From: Chitinophagales bacterium
Lineage (GTDB): Bacteria; Bacteroidota; Bacteroidia; Chitinophagales; UBA2359
Length of the DNA stretch: 12,990 nucleotides
Direction of reading: 5' to 3'
Assembly (NCBI GenBank): GCA_020629595.1
Contig: JAHDDA010000028.1
Coordinates: 1 to 12,990, forward strand
Of this stretch, positions 5,379 to 12,858 are shown piece by piece. Made by a program: the position numbers and the translations under genes. The notes beneath the pieces were generated by a model, which searched no databases, was not told where the DNA came from, and saw only the letters and a list, made by a program, of their open reading frames with translations. How positions within the stretch are numbered: the stretch's first letter is position 1; each line of letters starts with the position of its first letter.

Positions 5379-6194
5379 ATGCCTCGCTTTTTTTGCAGTA
5401 CAATAAAAGTAATACTTTCCCTTTTTCTTACTTTTATTTTTACTTTAAATTGTAAAGCACAAAATTATTGTTCAAGCGAAGGTTTAATTACTCAATACGA
5501 ATGGATTGAAAAAGTACAAGTTGTTAATTTTCAAAACACTTCTGGTAATAATGATGGTTATGCCGATTTTAGCAATCAACTTATAATTTTAAGTCAGTTA
5601 CAAACGCCTACTATTAAACTTACACCCGGCATTGGTGTAGATAATTTTGAGCCTTTAGAATATTGGCGTGTTTGGATTGATTACAATCAAGATGGTGATT
5701 TTAATGAACCAGACGAATTGGTTTTTGATAGTAATGGTTCTTTTGAAGGTGAAGTGCAAGGACAATTTACTGTTCCTTATTTTGCCAAACCCGATACAAC
5801 TCGTATGCGTGTAGCAATGAAATTTGTAAATCCTACAAACCCCGATTTGCCCCTGGCTTGTGGTGGTTTTACTTTTGGCGAAGTTGAAGATTACTCTGTA
5901 AAAATTATTGATACCGTTATTCCAGTTGATACAACTAATACAAATACCGAGTTAATTGATATACCAAAATTGAGTTTATTTCCTAACCCAGCAAGCAATG
6001 TTATTAATTGGAATTTAATGAACGGTGCAATACTTAAAAATATTAATATTTTCGATACGCAAGGTAAAATAGTTTTGCATAGCTTTGCCAACTCCAACTC
6101 ATTAGATATTGGTTCACTTTCGGCAGGAACATATTTTTTGAAAGCCAATTTTAATGGCATTGAGCTTATTGAACGTTTTGTGGTGGTGCGTTAA
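5379..6194 (+). CDS. Secreted GEVED-domain protein with T9SS type A sorting domain
   Basis: The protein has 271 residues. The signal peptide covers residues 1-27 (KA/Q cut before Gln28); Cys25 is not in a good lipobox. Residues about 45-175 form the GEVED domain. Its marks are YWRVWIDYNQDGDFNEPDE (95-113), with an Asp/Asn-rich Ca-binding-like loop, a strand with RMRVAMKF (142-149), and the name-giving GEVEDYSV (167-174). A Thr/Pro/Asp linker (about 178-196) leads to the C-terminal sorting domain of the type IX secretion system (197-271): LSLFPNPASN, then a central FDTQGK turn, LSAGTYFLK (248-255), and a final strand ending in VVVR. It should be exported, cut and attached to or released from the surface. 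GEVED domains are found in large adhesins and peptidases; a free-standing one has no known activity. It starts 36 bases behind the SRP RNA T-run with no promoter of its own recognised. Confidence 0.88.
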   Translation: MPRFFCSTIKVILSLFLTFIFTLNCKAQNYCSSEGLITQYEWIEKVQVVNFQNTSGNNDGYADFSNQLIILSQLQTPTIKLTPGIGVDNFEPLEYWRVWIDYNQDGDFNEPDELVFDSNGSFEGEVQGQFTVPYFAKPDTTRMRVAMKFVNPTNPDLPLACGGFTFGEVEDYSVKIIDTVIPVDTTNTNTELIDIPKLSLFPNPASNVINWNLMNGAILKNINIFDTQGKIVLHSFANSNSLDIGSLSAGTYFLKANFNGIELIERFVVVR

Positions 6195-6862
6195 ATATTC
6201 AAATAATGCATTAAAGCGTCATAATTTTCTTGTAAATCATCTTTCCCTACAAAATTTTCTTGCGATAAGGCTTCGGCTTCGTAATCATAGCGTTCAAAAG
6301 TAGCAATAATTCTATTGGTTTCTGGTGCATTTACTTTTAGCAATACATTTACCTCACTTTCTTCAGCTTTATAATCTAAAATAGAACTCAGTACCTTGGC
6401 ATCATTCGATTCTACAATTTTAGCAATTTCAACCATAGAATATTTACTGGCTGGCATAGTTAGGTAAATTAAACCACCCTTTCCGTAAAATGAATATTGG
6501 CTTGCTAAAGTGTGCATAAGTTGTTGCATACTTACTAAGCCAAGGTATTTTTTTGCTTCATCTACTACGGGAATTGCCGAAACTCTATGTTGCTGTAACT
6601 TAACTAAAAGCTCAAAAATAGAATCGTATTCGTTGGCTACAATATCATTATTATATGGCAATTCAAATACGGCAAATTGTTCGTATAAGTCTTCTTGGTC
6701 AAGAATTTCATATTCTGAAACAATAGATTGTAAAACACCTACTTCATTTACAAAAGCTAAATGCTGAATTTGTTGCTGTCCCATCCATTCAAGTGCTTGC
6801 ATAAATGTATTATTGGGCTTTATAGCTGGAATATTTTTATTTAATAGCTGCTTTGCAATCAT
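6191..6862 (-). CDS. CBS-pair protein with C-terminal ACT-like region (AcuB-like)
   Basis: The protein has 223 residues and is cytoplasmic. Two CBS motifs form the N-terminal half. The first (about 1-60) has IPAIKPNNTFMQALEWM and then HLAFVNEVGVLQSIVSEYEIL. The second (about 66-122) has DSIFELLVKLQQHRVSAIPV and YLGLVSMQQLM. Such pairs bind adenine nucleotides and act as sensors. Residues about 130-195, with LIYLTMPASKYSMVEIAKIV and a second strand set (VNVLLKVNA...), resemble an ACT-type fold, giving an AcuB-like layout; this part is a judgement by eye. No enzymatic domain is present, so it is probably a regulator or accessory protein. It lies 85 bases downstream of the hydrolase gene on the same strand with no terminator or consensus promoter between, so the two are likely one operon. 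Its stop codon overlaps that of the convergent GEVED gene in the shared TTAA at 6191-6194. Confidence 0.85.
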   Translation of the reverse strand: MIAKQLLNKNIPAIKPNNTFMQALEWMGQQQIQHLAFVNEVGVLQSIVSEYEILDQEDLYEQFAVFELPYNNDIVANEYDSIFELLVKLQQHRVSAIPVVDEAKKYLGLVSMQQLMHTLASQYSFYGKGGLIYLTMPASKYSMVEIAKIVESNDAKVLSSILDYKAEESEVNVLLKVNAPETNRIIATFERYDYEAEALSQENFVGKDDLQENYDALMHYLNI

Positions 6863-6947
6863 AACTGTAATTTACTCTTTTAAAACATACGAACAATAGA
6901 AATGTTAAGTTTTGACTTACAAAAATTGAAAAGGTTTTAAATTCTTA

Positions 6948-7709
6948 TTATTTCGTAACATTAAGTAAAAAGTTATCTAATATACGGTTAAAAGTTTCGG
7001 GAAGTTCCATCATAGGGGCGTGTCCGCAATTATTTAACAAATGAAGTTCGGAATTTGGTAAAAGTTGGTCAAATTTTTCGCCTACAAAAGCAGGTGTAAC
7101 CTTATCTTCTTTACCCCAAATTAGTAAACTTGGCATTGTTAACTTGTGTAGGTGTGTTTCCATATTTTGGCGTATTGCCGATTTAGCTGTAAGTACCACA
7201 TTCATAGCTTTTCGGCGATCGTTTACGGTATCAAACACTTCATCAATTAGTTCTTTTGTTGCTACATCAGGATTAAAGAAAACTTCTTGTGTTTTTTTGC
7301 TTATATAATCATAATCACCTCTTCGTGGAAATCCATCTCCTAAAGCACTTTCGTATAAACCCGAACTGCCTGTAAGCGTAAGACTGCTTACCTTTTCGGC
7401 GTGGTGCAAACAAAAAAGCAAGGCAATATGTCCGCCCAAAGAGTTGCCAACAAGGTTTAGTTTTTCCAATTGTTTGTATTCAACAAAATCTACAATAAAG
7501 TTTTTGAGTGCCATTACTGAAATTTCTTCACGTGGTAATTCGTAAAGGGGCAACATTGGAATAACAACCTTGTAGTTTTTTGAAAAATGCTCTATTAAAA
7601 CAGAGAAATTACTTAAAGCCCCAAATAATCCGTGCAGTAATAAAACTACTTCACCTTCACCTTGCTCTACGTACTTAAATTTTTCTTCTGAGATTAAATC
7701 AAATTTCAT
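6948..7709 (-). CDS. Alpha/beta-fold hydrolase
   Basis: The protein has 253 residues, a single alpha/beta hydrolase domain and no signal peptide. The oxyanion-hole HG is at 26-27 (LLLHGLFGA). The nucleophile elbow GNSLGG has Ser90. The acid is probably Asp202 in WGKEDKVTP, and the base is His230 in NCGHAPMMELPE. These are the full catalytic triad in canonical order and spacing. The cap region (about 120-175) is charged and short. The sequence is of the broad esterase/C-C hydrolase type (relatives of MhpC and similar), so the substrate cannot be told. In many Bacteroidota a similar hydrolase sits beside pdxJ and a CBS protein; here the CBS gene follows directly and pdxJ is absent. The ATG is supported by an exact consensus promoter upstream. 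Confidence 0.9.
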   Translation of the reverse strand: MKFDLISEEKFKYVEQGEGEVVLLLHGLFGALSNFSVLIEHFSKNYKVVIPMLPLYELPREEISVMALKNFIVDFVEYKQLEKLNLVGNSLGGHIALLFCLHHAEKVSSLTLTGSSGLYESALGDGFPRRGDYDYISKKTQEVFFNPDVATKELIDEVFDTVNDRRKAMNVVLTAKSAIRQNMETHLHKLTMPSLLIWGKEDKVTPAFVGEKFDQLLPNSELHLLNNCGHAPMMELPETFNRILDNFLLNVTK

Positions 7710-7732
7710 TACAGCATTTTTTAATTAGCCTG

Positions 7733-7760
7733 CAAAGGTATTGTTTTTGGTAAAAGGCAA
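7733..7760 (-). promoter_or_regulatory. Promoter of the hydrolase-CBS operon
   Basis: On the minus strand, TTG (7760-7758), a 17-base spacer and TACCTTTG (7740-7733) match the Bacteroidota consensus exactly. The start point would be near 7726, giving a leader of about 17 nt before the ATG at 7709. Confidence 0.72.
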
Positions 7761-7815
7761 CACATTAGCTTCACATTTTGAGTGTATTAAAATGTTTAAT
7801 TGTCTTAAAAATTAA

Positions 7816-8484
7816 TTATTCATAAAAAACGGCTATTTCATCTATTGTTTTTCTTCTTATTTGTGGCACTTCGCAATCTTGTGCTGGGTAACCAACAGGA
7901 ATTAATAAAAATGGTTTTTCATTTTTTGGGCGATTTAAAACTTTTGTTAAAAAATTAAGTGGACTTGGCGTATGTGTTAGTGAGCATAAACCTGCATTGT
8001 GAATAGCTGCCAATAACATTCCAGTTGCTAAACCAATAGATTCGTTTACATAGTAATTTTTAGTGCCTCCAAACTCGGTTTCTTCAAGGTCATACGATTT
8101 TTTGAAGACAACAATTATCCAAGGGGCAATTTCTAAAAATGGTTTTACAGCATTAGTTTTAAACTTTTCTAAATCTTTTCGCCATTCTTCACTCATTCTG
8201 CCACCGTAGTTTTTAATTTCTTCTTGTTCAGCGGCTTCTCTTATTTTTTTCTTTACTTCGGCATTGCTTACAGCACAAAAAGTCCAAGGCTGTTTGTTTG
8301 CTCCCGAAGGTGCTGTTCCTGCTGTTTTTATAATATTTTCAATTACTGCTTTTTCAACATTTTTATCTGAAAAGTGACGAATAGTACGGCGTTTGTTCCA
8401 AAGCTGATATAGTTCTTCGGAACGTTTTAAACTCTCTTTTCGGCTAAATGGGAGTGCTTCATATTTAATAAATTTATAAGACAT
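7816..8484 (-). CDS. Iodotyrosine deiodinase-like nitroreductase-superfamily flavoprotein
   Basis: The protein has 222 residues from the ATG at 8484; the frame also opens at an upstream TTG (8505), but the extra 7 residues are not family-like. FMN-binding marks are RRTIRHFS (32-39), TAPSGANKQPW (57-67), and LLIPVGYPA near the C-terminus (193-201). The lid shows the pattern of iodotyrosine deiodinases: Glu89, Tyr93 and Lys114, at the same relative spacing (4 and 21 residues) as Glu157, Tyr161 and Lys182 of the human enzyme, which hold the amino-acid part of halotyrosine. The flanking strings EIKNY, RM..EW..DL, TN..K..L..AP, NRP.NEK and VP..RRK..D.I also match that family. Bacterial homologues reductively dehalogenate iodo-, bromo- or chlorotyrosine. 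The cytoplasmic location and the FMN cofactor are inferred from the family. It sits 87 bases downstream of the OYE-family gene. Confidence 0.86.
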   Translation of the reverse strand: MSYKFIKYEALPFSRKESLKRSEELYQLWNKRRTIRHFSDKNVEKAVIENIIKTAGTAPSGANKQPWTFCAVSNAEVKKKIREAAEQEEIKNYGGRMSEEWRKDLEKFKTNAVKPFLEIAPWIIVVFKKSYDLEETEFGGTKNYYVNESIGLATGMLLAAIHNAGLCSLTHTPSPLNFLTKVLNRPKNEKPFLLIPVGYPAQDCEVPQIRRKTIDEIAVFYE

Positions 8485-8571
8485 CCGAAATCTATTTTTG
8501 AACAAATTTTAAAGTAAATTCTGTATTTTAAAGCACTAAGTTACAAATATCAATGTAGGTTTTGTGTCGTC

Positions 8572-9813
8572 TTAAATACCTCTTTTCTTCTTTTTTCCAG
8601 TAAAAATATTTCCAATTTGTTGAAGCAAAGCCCCTGTATTGTGGTAAGCAATCCAAAGTGGGCTAAGTTTTGGGTTTGGTTTTTTGTTTTGCCCTAATCG
8701 TTTTATGTGTATCTCGTGCCAAACAATATCTACAAATCCACTCGAATCTAGCATTTTTAAACCAATTTTGGGCTGTGGAACTTCCATTTTTTGCAAATTA
8801 CCATTAAAAATATCATTGGCTAAATTGGGATATAATGAATAAGGACGTGCCAAACCTACAATGTCTAAACTATTGTTTTGCAAAGCCTGCTGCATTACCG
8901 ATACAGTACGAAAACCACCTGTTAACATCAAAGGAACATCTACAATTTTTTTTGCTTTTTCTACGTAATCTAAAAAGTAGGCTTCTCGTTCAATTGTACT
9001 TTGTTTTTTACTGCCCATCATTGCGGGTTTTTCGTAAGTACCACCACTAATTTCTATTAAATCCATTCCTTCATTAGAAAGCATTTCTACAACTTGCAAT
9101 GATTCTTCTTCGGTAAAACCGCCACGTTGAAAATCGGCTGAATTTATTTTTATACCTACTGGAAAACCTTTTCCTACTTTTGAACGAATATTTCTATAAA
9201 TTTCGATGACAAATCTTGCTCTGTTTTCTAAACTTCCTCCCCATTTATCGGTTCTTACATTGGCTAATGGCGATAAAAATTGGCTTACTAAATAGCCATG
9301 AGCTCCATGAATTTGCACACCCGAAAATCCAGCTTTTTTTAATATTGCCGAAGTGTTTCCAAACCGTTCTATAATGTCTATAATTTCTTGCTCACTTAAA
9401 ACTTTGGGTTTTACAAACATTGCTTTCATACCAGGTAGTTTTACAGCAATATCTGAGGGAGCAACTATTTTTTTACTAATTCCTTTTATAGCTTGTCTTC
9501 CAGGGTGGTTTAGTTGTGCCCACAATTGACAATTGTGTTTTTTAACCGCATTAGCCCATTGTTTTAAAGGTTCTAAATGTGTTTCGTTTTCAATAATTAC
9601 ATTACCAGGTTCGCCTATGGCTTGGCTGTCAATCATTATATTTCCTGTAATTAATAAACCAGTTCCACCTTCTGCCCAGCGTTCGTAAGCTCTTATAAGT
9701 TCTTTGGTAGGGGCGTTTGTTTTAGGCGACATATTTTCACTCATTGCCGATTTTGCCAATCGGTTTTTAAGGCTAACACCGCAGGGTAATTGTAGTGGTG
9801 TATTTAGTTTCAT
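8572..9813 (-). CDS. Old yellow enzyme-family NADH:flavin oxidoreductase
   Basis: The protein has 413 residues and is cytoplasmic, with an FMN-dependent TIM barrel that reduces activated C=C bonds using NAD(P)H. N-terminal LKNRLAKSAMSE (15-26) supplies the flavin contact region. HPGRQ is at 103-107, the substrate-anchoring HGAH (His169, His172) is in IHGAHGYLVSQFLSP, and RTDKWGGSLENRARF spans 187-201. The phosphate-binding end is GGF (299-301) and GLARPYSLYP (320-329). The barrel ends at about 340. The extra 70 residues contain WHEIHIKRLG and a basic tail instead of the Cys-cluster and second flavin domain of 2,4-dienoyl-CoA reductases, so this is a single-domain member with its own C-terminal extension. 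The physiological substrate is unknown. The IYD-like gene lies 87 bases downstream on the same strand, making a possible two-flavoprotein unit. No consensus promoter was found upstream. Confidence 0.9.
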   Translation of the reverse strand: MKLNTPLQLPCGVSLKNRLAKSAMSENMSPKTNAPTKELIRAYERWAEGGTGLLITGNIMIDSQAIGEPGNVIIENETHLEPLKQWANAVKKHNCQLWAQLNHPGRQAIKGISKKIVAPSDIAVKLPGMKAMFVKPKVLSEQEIIDIIERFGNTSAILKKAGFSGVQIHGAHGYLVSQFLSPLANVRTDKWGGSLENRARFVIEIYRNIRSKVGKGFPVGIKINSADFQRGGFTEEESLQVVEMLSNEGMDLIEISGGTYEKPAMMGSKKQSTIEREAYFLDYVEKAKKIVDVPLMLTGGFRTVSVMQQALQNNSLDIVGLARPYSLYPNLANDIFNGNLQKMEVPQPKIGLKMLDSSGFVDIVWHEIHIKRLGQNKKPNPKLSPLWIAYHNTGALLQQIGNIFTGKKKKRGI

Positions 9814-9870
9814 TGGTTAAAATATTTAATTTTCTGGTGGGAATATTAGATTATATTATTTACAAAGAAA

Positions 9871-9905
9871 AAGCCTTTAGCATAAAATATTTACACTAAA
9901 GGCTT
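9871..9905 (-). terminator. Intrinsic terminator of the large surface-protein gene
   Basis: There is a perfect 10-bp inverted repeat (AAGCCTTTAG 9871-9880, CTAAAGGCTT 9896-9905) around a 15-nt loop. Read on the minus strand, the stem is followed by CTTTTTCTTTG, a broken T-run. It lies 41 bases past the stop of the 9946 gene and ahead of the OYE gene, so it separates the two transcripts. Confidence 0.75.
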
Positions 9906-9945
9906 CTCAATTATAAGATTTATGAATATAAATTTCTAAAGAGTA

Positions 9946-12597
9946 TTATTGCATATTGTTATTAAACAAAGTATCGCCAACTTTACTACGGTTTATGGTC
10001 CAAATGTTAAAGTCCATATTGTTTACAACACCGTTTCCATCAATATCAATATCTAAATACTGTTGTACAGCAGCACTATTTTGAGCCCATTGGTTAAAAT
10101 CGGTATTATTAATAACTCTACTGTTATCAAAATCACCACCATAAAGCACCCAAGCTCCATTATTTATTTTTTGTTGCTGAATACCTATTGCTTGATTTTG
10201 TGCTGTGGTAAAATCATAAAAAGTTCCACTAGAAACAGCTACGCTACTCATAACACTTAAATGCCCTCTGTGATGAATAGAAATATAATATTGTCCCGAG
10301 GCATTAACATTAGGGAATACAACACATTCGCCTCCACTTAAATTTTCTAAATTACCATTGGCATTTAAAATAGCCGCTTGTTTATCTAGTAAGTTTCCAT
10401 TTGCATCACGTAAGCCTACAAGTACCCAATCAATCATATCGGTAGGAAAAGAACTAATGCTTTCTGTACCAGAATAATTGTAAGGAGCTACGTTATAAGG
10501 TTGAGACTGTGGCATAATACCGTCATTTATTAAATCTGTACTCATTGAAGTGCCATCCCATAATCCTTCCAATAAAATTCTTGCTGAGACATTAAAATCT
10601 GTAATTCCAGTACAATTTGCCAAATCAAGGCAAGTATTTATAGTTACAGTTGTGGGTGTATTATTTGCTTGTTGATTGTCAATGTCGGCACATATATTTC
10701 CATTGTTTATATCGTTTTCAATACTTGAAATAGTTGATTGGTTGGCTAAGTAAGTCTGTGCATTTGCTGGCGAATTGTTTGTTGCATAAGAAAAGCCATA
10801 AATAGTGTATGTGCCACTTGGATAAGTTGAAAAATCGAAATCGCCATTTGCATTAAAATCTACAATTGTATTTCCATTAGAAGCAATAAAGGCATATTCA
10901 TATCCAGTACCTGGGTTTGTTTCAAAAATACTTGTGTAATTGTTTGAAAAAGCCCCTATATCATTACCTTCACAAAAACTCAAACTTGCTCCAGCAGGAA
11001 TATCTAAATCGCCAGCATCGGCATTACAACAATTTGAACCAGTTGGTGTAAGGGCTACCGATAAGTTTCTTATTTCATCTGAGTTTAAAGCAAAACTTAT
11101 TGTTTCTGTGGTATATCCGTTTGCAGAAATAGTGATATTGTAAGTGCCACAATCTTTTACGCCTGTAATGTAATAGCCCGAAACATTTGTTGTAACTTCT
11201 TCGCCTGAAACGCCTTGAATATCAATTTGTGCATTGGCTATATTACTACCTGTACAAGCATCGGTAATTGTTCCTTCAATATGTGAAGCTGGAATGTAGT
11301 TGGTAGAGAAAACAAATAATCCCTGTTCTTGGTCTGAGGCTACTAAAGTTCCAGAAGGAAAGTATGGATAATTTCCCCATTGACCATCAAAACTTCCACC
11401 AGAAGAAAGTGAAGTGTCATAATTTCCAACTGGAATAACCACATTTGGTACAGAAACATCCAATACAGTTGTGCCAGATGTGTAATGCGAAACGGTTAAA
11501 AAACCACCATCTACCCAAAAAGCATTGTGCATTATTGCTCCTGTTCCATCGTTCCAAGCGTCTAATAAGGTTATATTGCTTGGGTTGCTAACATCGTAAA
11601 CGGCTACCACTGCATTACCAACTTCGTCTAAAACAAAAGCCGTAGTATTATCTGGTGTAACCCAAACTTGGTGGGCAAAATTGGTGGGTGTTGTTACTGT
11701 TCCTAAAACCACTGGGTTAGCAGGATTAGAAACATCAATAATAGCTAGTTGCCCTGCATATATTTCGGCAGAGTATAATATATTGTCTTGTACAAAACCA
11801 TCGTGAACATACTCTTGGTTATAAATTCCTAATACTGGTGGATCGGTAGGATTGGCAGCAATGTCTATAATTACTGTGCCATTACTTGCATTTTCGTTTG
11901 AAGCACCAAAAATATATCCTATACAATTTTCATCTATAAAAATATTGTGTGAATTTCTAAGTCCTATGCCCAACTGAGTAACAGATAGTGGTGCAGCATT
12001 GGGTAAATTACTCAAGTCAATAATATGTAAACCGCCTGGGTTTGAATCTTCAGTGATGAAATAGGCATATTCGCCACAAGTTTTCAAATCCCACCAAATA
12101 GATGACAAACCTTGTCTATCAACAAATTGCACTTCAACAGGATTTGCTGGATCACTTACATCAACAATTGAAACACCATTTGATGTTCCAACTAAAGCAT
12201 ATTCATCGCCATTAGGAGCAGTATAACCCCAAATATCGCTTAGAGCTTGGTTGTAAGATAAATTTCCTTCAAAATTTAATACATCTAAATTGTTAGAAAC
12301 CAATGTTGTAGCTGTAACTGTACATCCATTTCCTTGTAAAGTTAGGGTGTAAGTACCTTCTGCATCAACAGTAGGTGTAAGGGTATTTGCACCCGCAATA
12401 ATATTTCCATTACTAGTTGTCCATTGAATGGCGCTAATTGTTCCAGAAGAACAAGTTCCATCTAATTGAACTGCGGTATTCTCACAATCAATGTAAACTT
12501 CTTTATCAACACAAATTTCAGGACAAGCCAAAATGGTATTAGATGAGAATAGAAAACATAAAAACAAGAGCATAGATAATGAATAAAAATTTTTCAT
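9946..12597 (-). CDS. Large secreted or surface protein: choice-of-anchor B (LVIVD repeats), carboxypeptidase-regulatory-like and dockerin-like regions
   Basis: The protein has 883 residues from the ATG at 12597; an in-frame TTG lies 4 codons upstream. The signal sequence ends at about residue 24, either by ordinary cleavage or as a lipoprotein at Cys25 (ILAC). Residues about 28-100 form an Ig/PKD-like domain (IQWTTSNGNII, GTYTLTL). Residues about 108-435 hold the choice-of-anchor B domain built from LVIVD-type blades, with motifs GVSIVDVSDPANPV (141-154), LAIIDVSNPANPV (284-296) and AVYDVSNPSN (332-341), probably a propeller. Residues 438-520 are carboxypeptidase-regulatory-like (GTITDACTGSNIANAQI). 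A Cys-bearing region follows (522-660). The module at 668-805 (IDWVLVGLRDANGNLLDKQA) is common in Bacteroidota surface proteins. Two dockerin-like Ca loops close it (821-835 and 851-865, DIDGNGVVNNMDF). No T9SS sorting domain ends the protein. Confidence 0.87.
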   Translation of the reverse strand: MKNFYSLSMLLFLCFLFSSNTILACPEICVDKEVYIDCENTAVQLDGTCSSGTISAIQWTTSNGNIIAGANTLTPTVDAEGTYTLTLQGNGCTVTATTLVSNNLDVLNFEGNLSYNQALSDIWGYTAPNGDEYALVGTSNGVSIVDVSDPANPVEVQFVDRQGLSSIWWDLKTCGEYAYFITEDSNPGGLHIIDLSNLPNAAPLSVTQLGIGLRNSHNIFIDENCIGYIFGASNENASNGTVIIDIAANPTDPPVLGIYNQEYVHDGFVQDNILYSAEIYAGQLAIIDVSNPANPVVLGTVTTPTNFAHQVWVTPDNTTAFVLDEVGNAVVAVYDVSNPSNITLLDAWNDGTGAIMHNAFWVDGGFLTVSHYTSGTTVLDVSVPNVVIPVGNYDTSLSSGGSFDGQWGNYPYFPSGTLVASDQEQGLFVFSTNYIPASHIEGTITDACTGSNIANAQIDIQGVSGEEVTTNVSGYYITGVKDCGTYNITISANGYTTETISFALNSDEIRNLSVALTPTGSNCCNADAGDLDIPAGASLSFCEGNDIGAFSNNYTSIFETNPGTGYEYAFIASNGNTIVDFNANGDFDFSTYPSGTYTIYGFSYATNNSPANAQTYLANQSTISSIENDINNGNICADIDNQQANNTPTTVTINTCLDLANCTGITDFNVSARILLEGLWDGTSMSTDLINDGIMPQSQPYNVAPYNYSGTESISSFPTDMIDWVLVGLRDANGNLLDKQAAILNANGNLENLSGGECVVFPNVNASGQYYISIHHRGHLSVMSSVAVSSGTFYDFTTAQNQAIGIQQQKINNGAWVLYGGDFDNSRVINNTDFNQWAQNSAAVQQYLDIDIDGNGVVNNMDFNIWTINRSKVGDTLFNNNMQ

Positions 12598-12858
12598 TTT
12601 ATAAATCAAATTATTAATTATTTTGAAAAAAATAGGTAAGGGTAGGCAAGGTAGAAACAGAATTACATACTATTTGTTGTGTAACTCTTATATTTTGTGT
12701 GTACAAAGTAAGCTGGTTTTAAGGCAATAATCTTTTATATCTAAAAATTAATGCTTGTTTTGTAGATTTTATTACGGTTCTGTACTTTGTAAATTTCAAG
12801 AATCAAGTTTTTAGTTGTAAATTGTATTGCTTTGAAACATTGAAGTAAACTTTAACCC
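12598..12858. promoter_or_regulatory. Divergent intergenic region
   Basis: This separates the leftward large surface-protein gene from the rightward partial gene, so promoters for both should lie here. A 9-bp inverted repeat TACAAAGTA (12702-12710) / TACTTTGTA (12783-12791), 72 bases apart, places a TACTTTG string on each strand facing its gene. Each is one spacer base short of TAnnTTTG, so they are only possible promoter or operator sites. TTGCTTTG (12827-12834), one base off the consensus, is an alternative for the rightward gene. No open frame or RNA-like fold was recognised in the rest. Confidence 0.4.

Noticed and set aside
6470..6481. TAAACCACCCTT inside the CBS gene, matching the twin-element linker on the minus strand
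   Set aside because: The mRNA carries the same sense as the linker, so it is not a pairing target. It encodes KGGL in frame and is best taken as coincidence.
9502..9512. AGGGTGGTTTA in the OYE gene, making its mRNA complementary to the twin-element linker
   Set aside because: It encodes the family-conserved LNHPG segment deep inside the coding region, so the 11-base complementarity is explained by the protein motif.
9521..9537. Short palindrome CACAATT-gac-AATTGTG
   Set aside because: It is inside the OYE coding sequence with no T-run or promoter context; likely chance.
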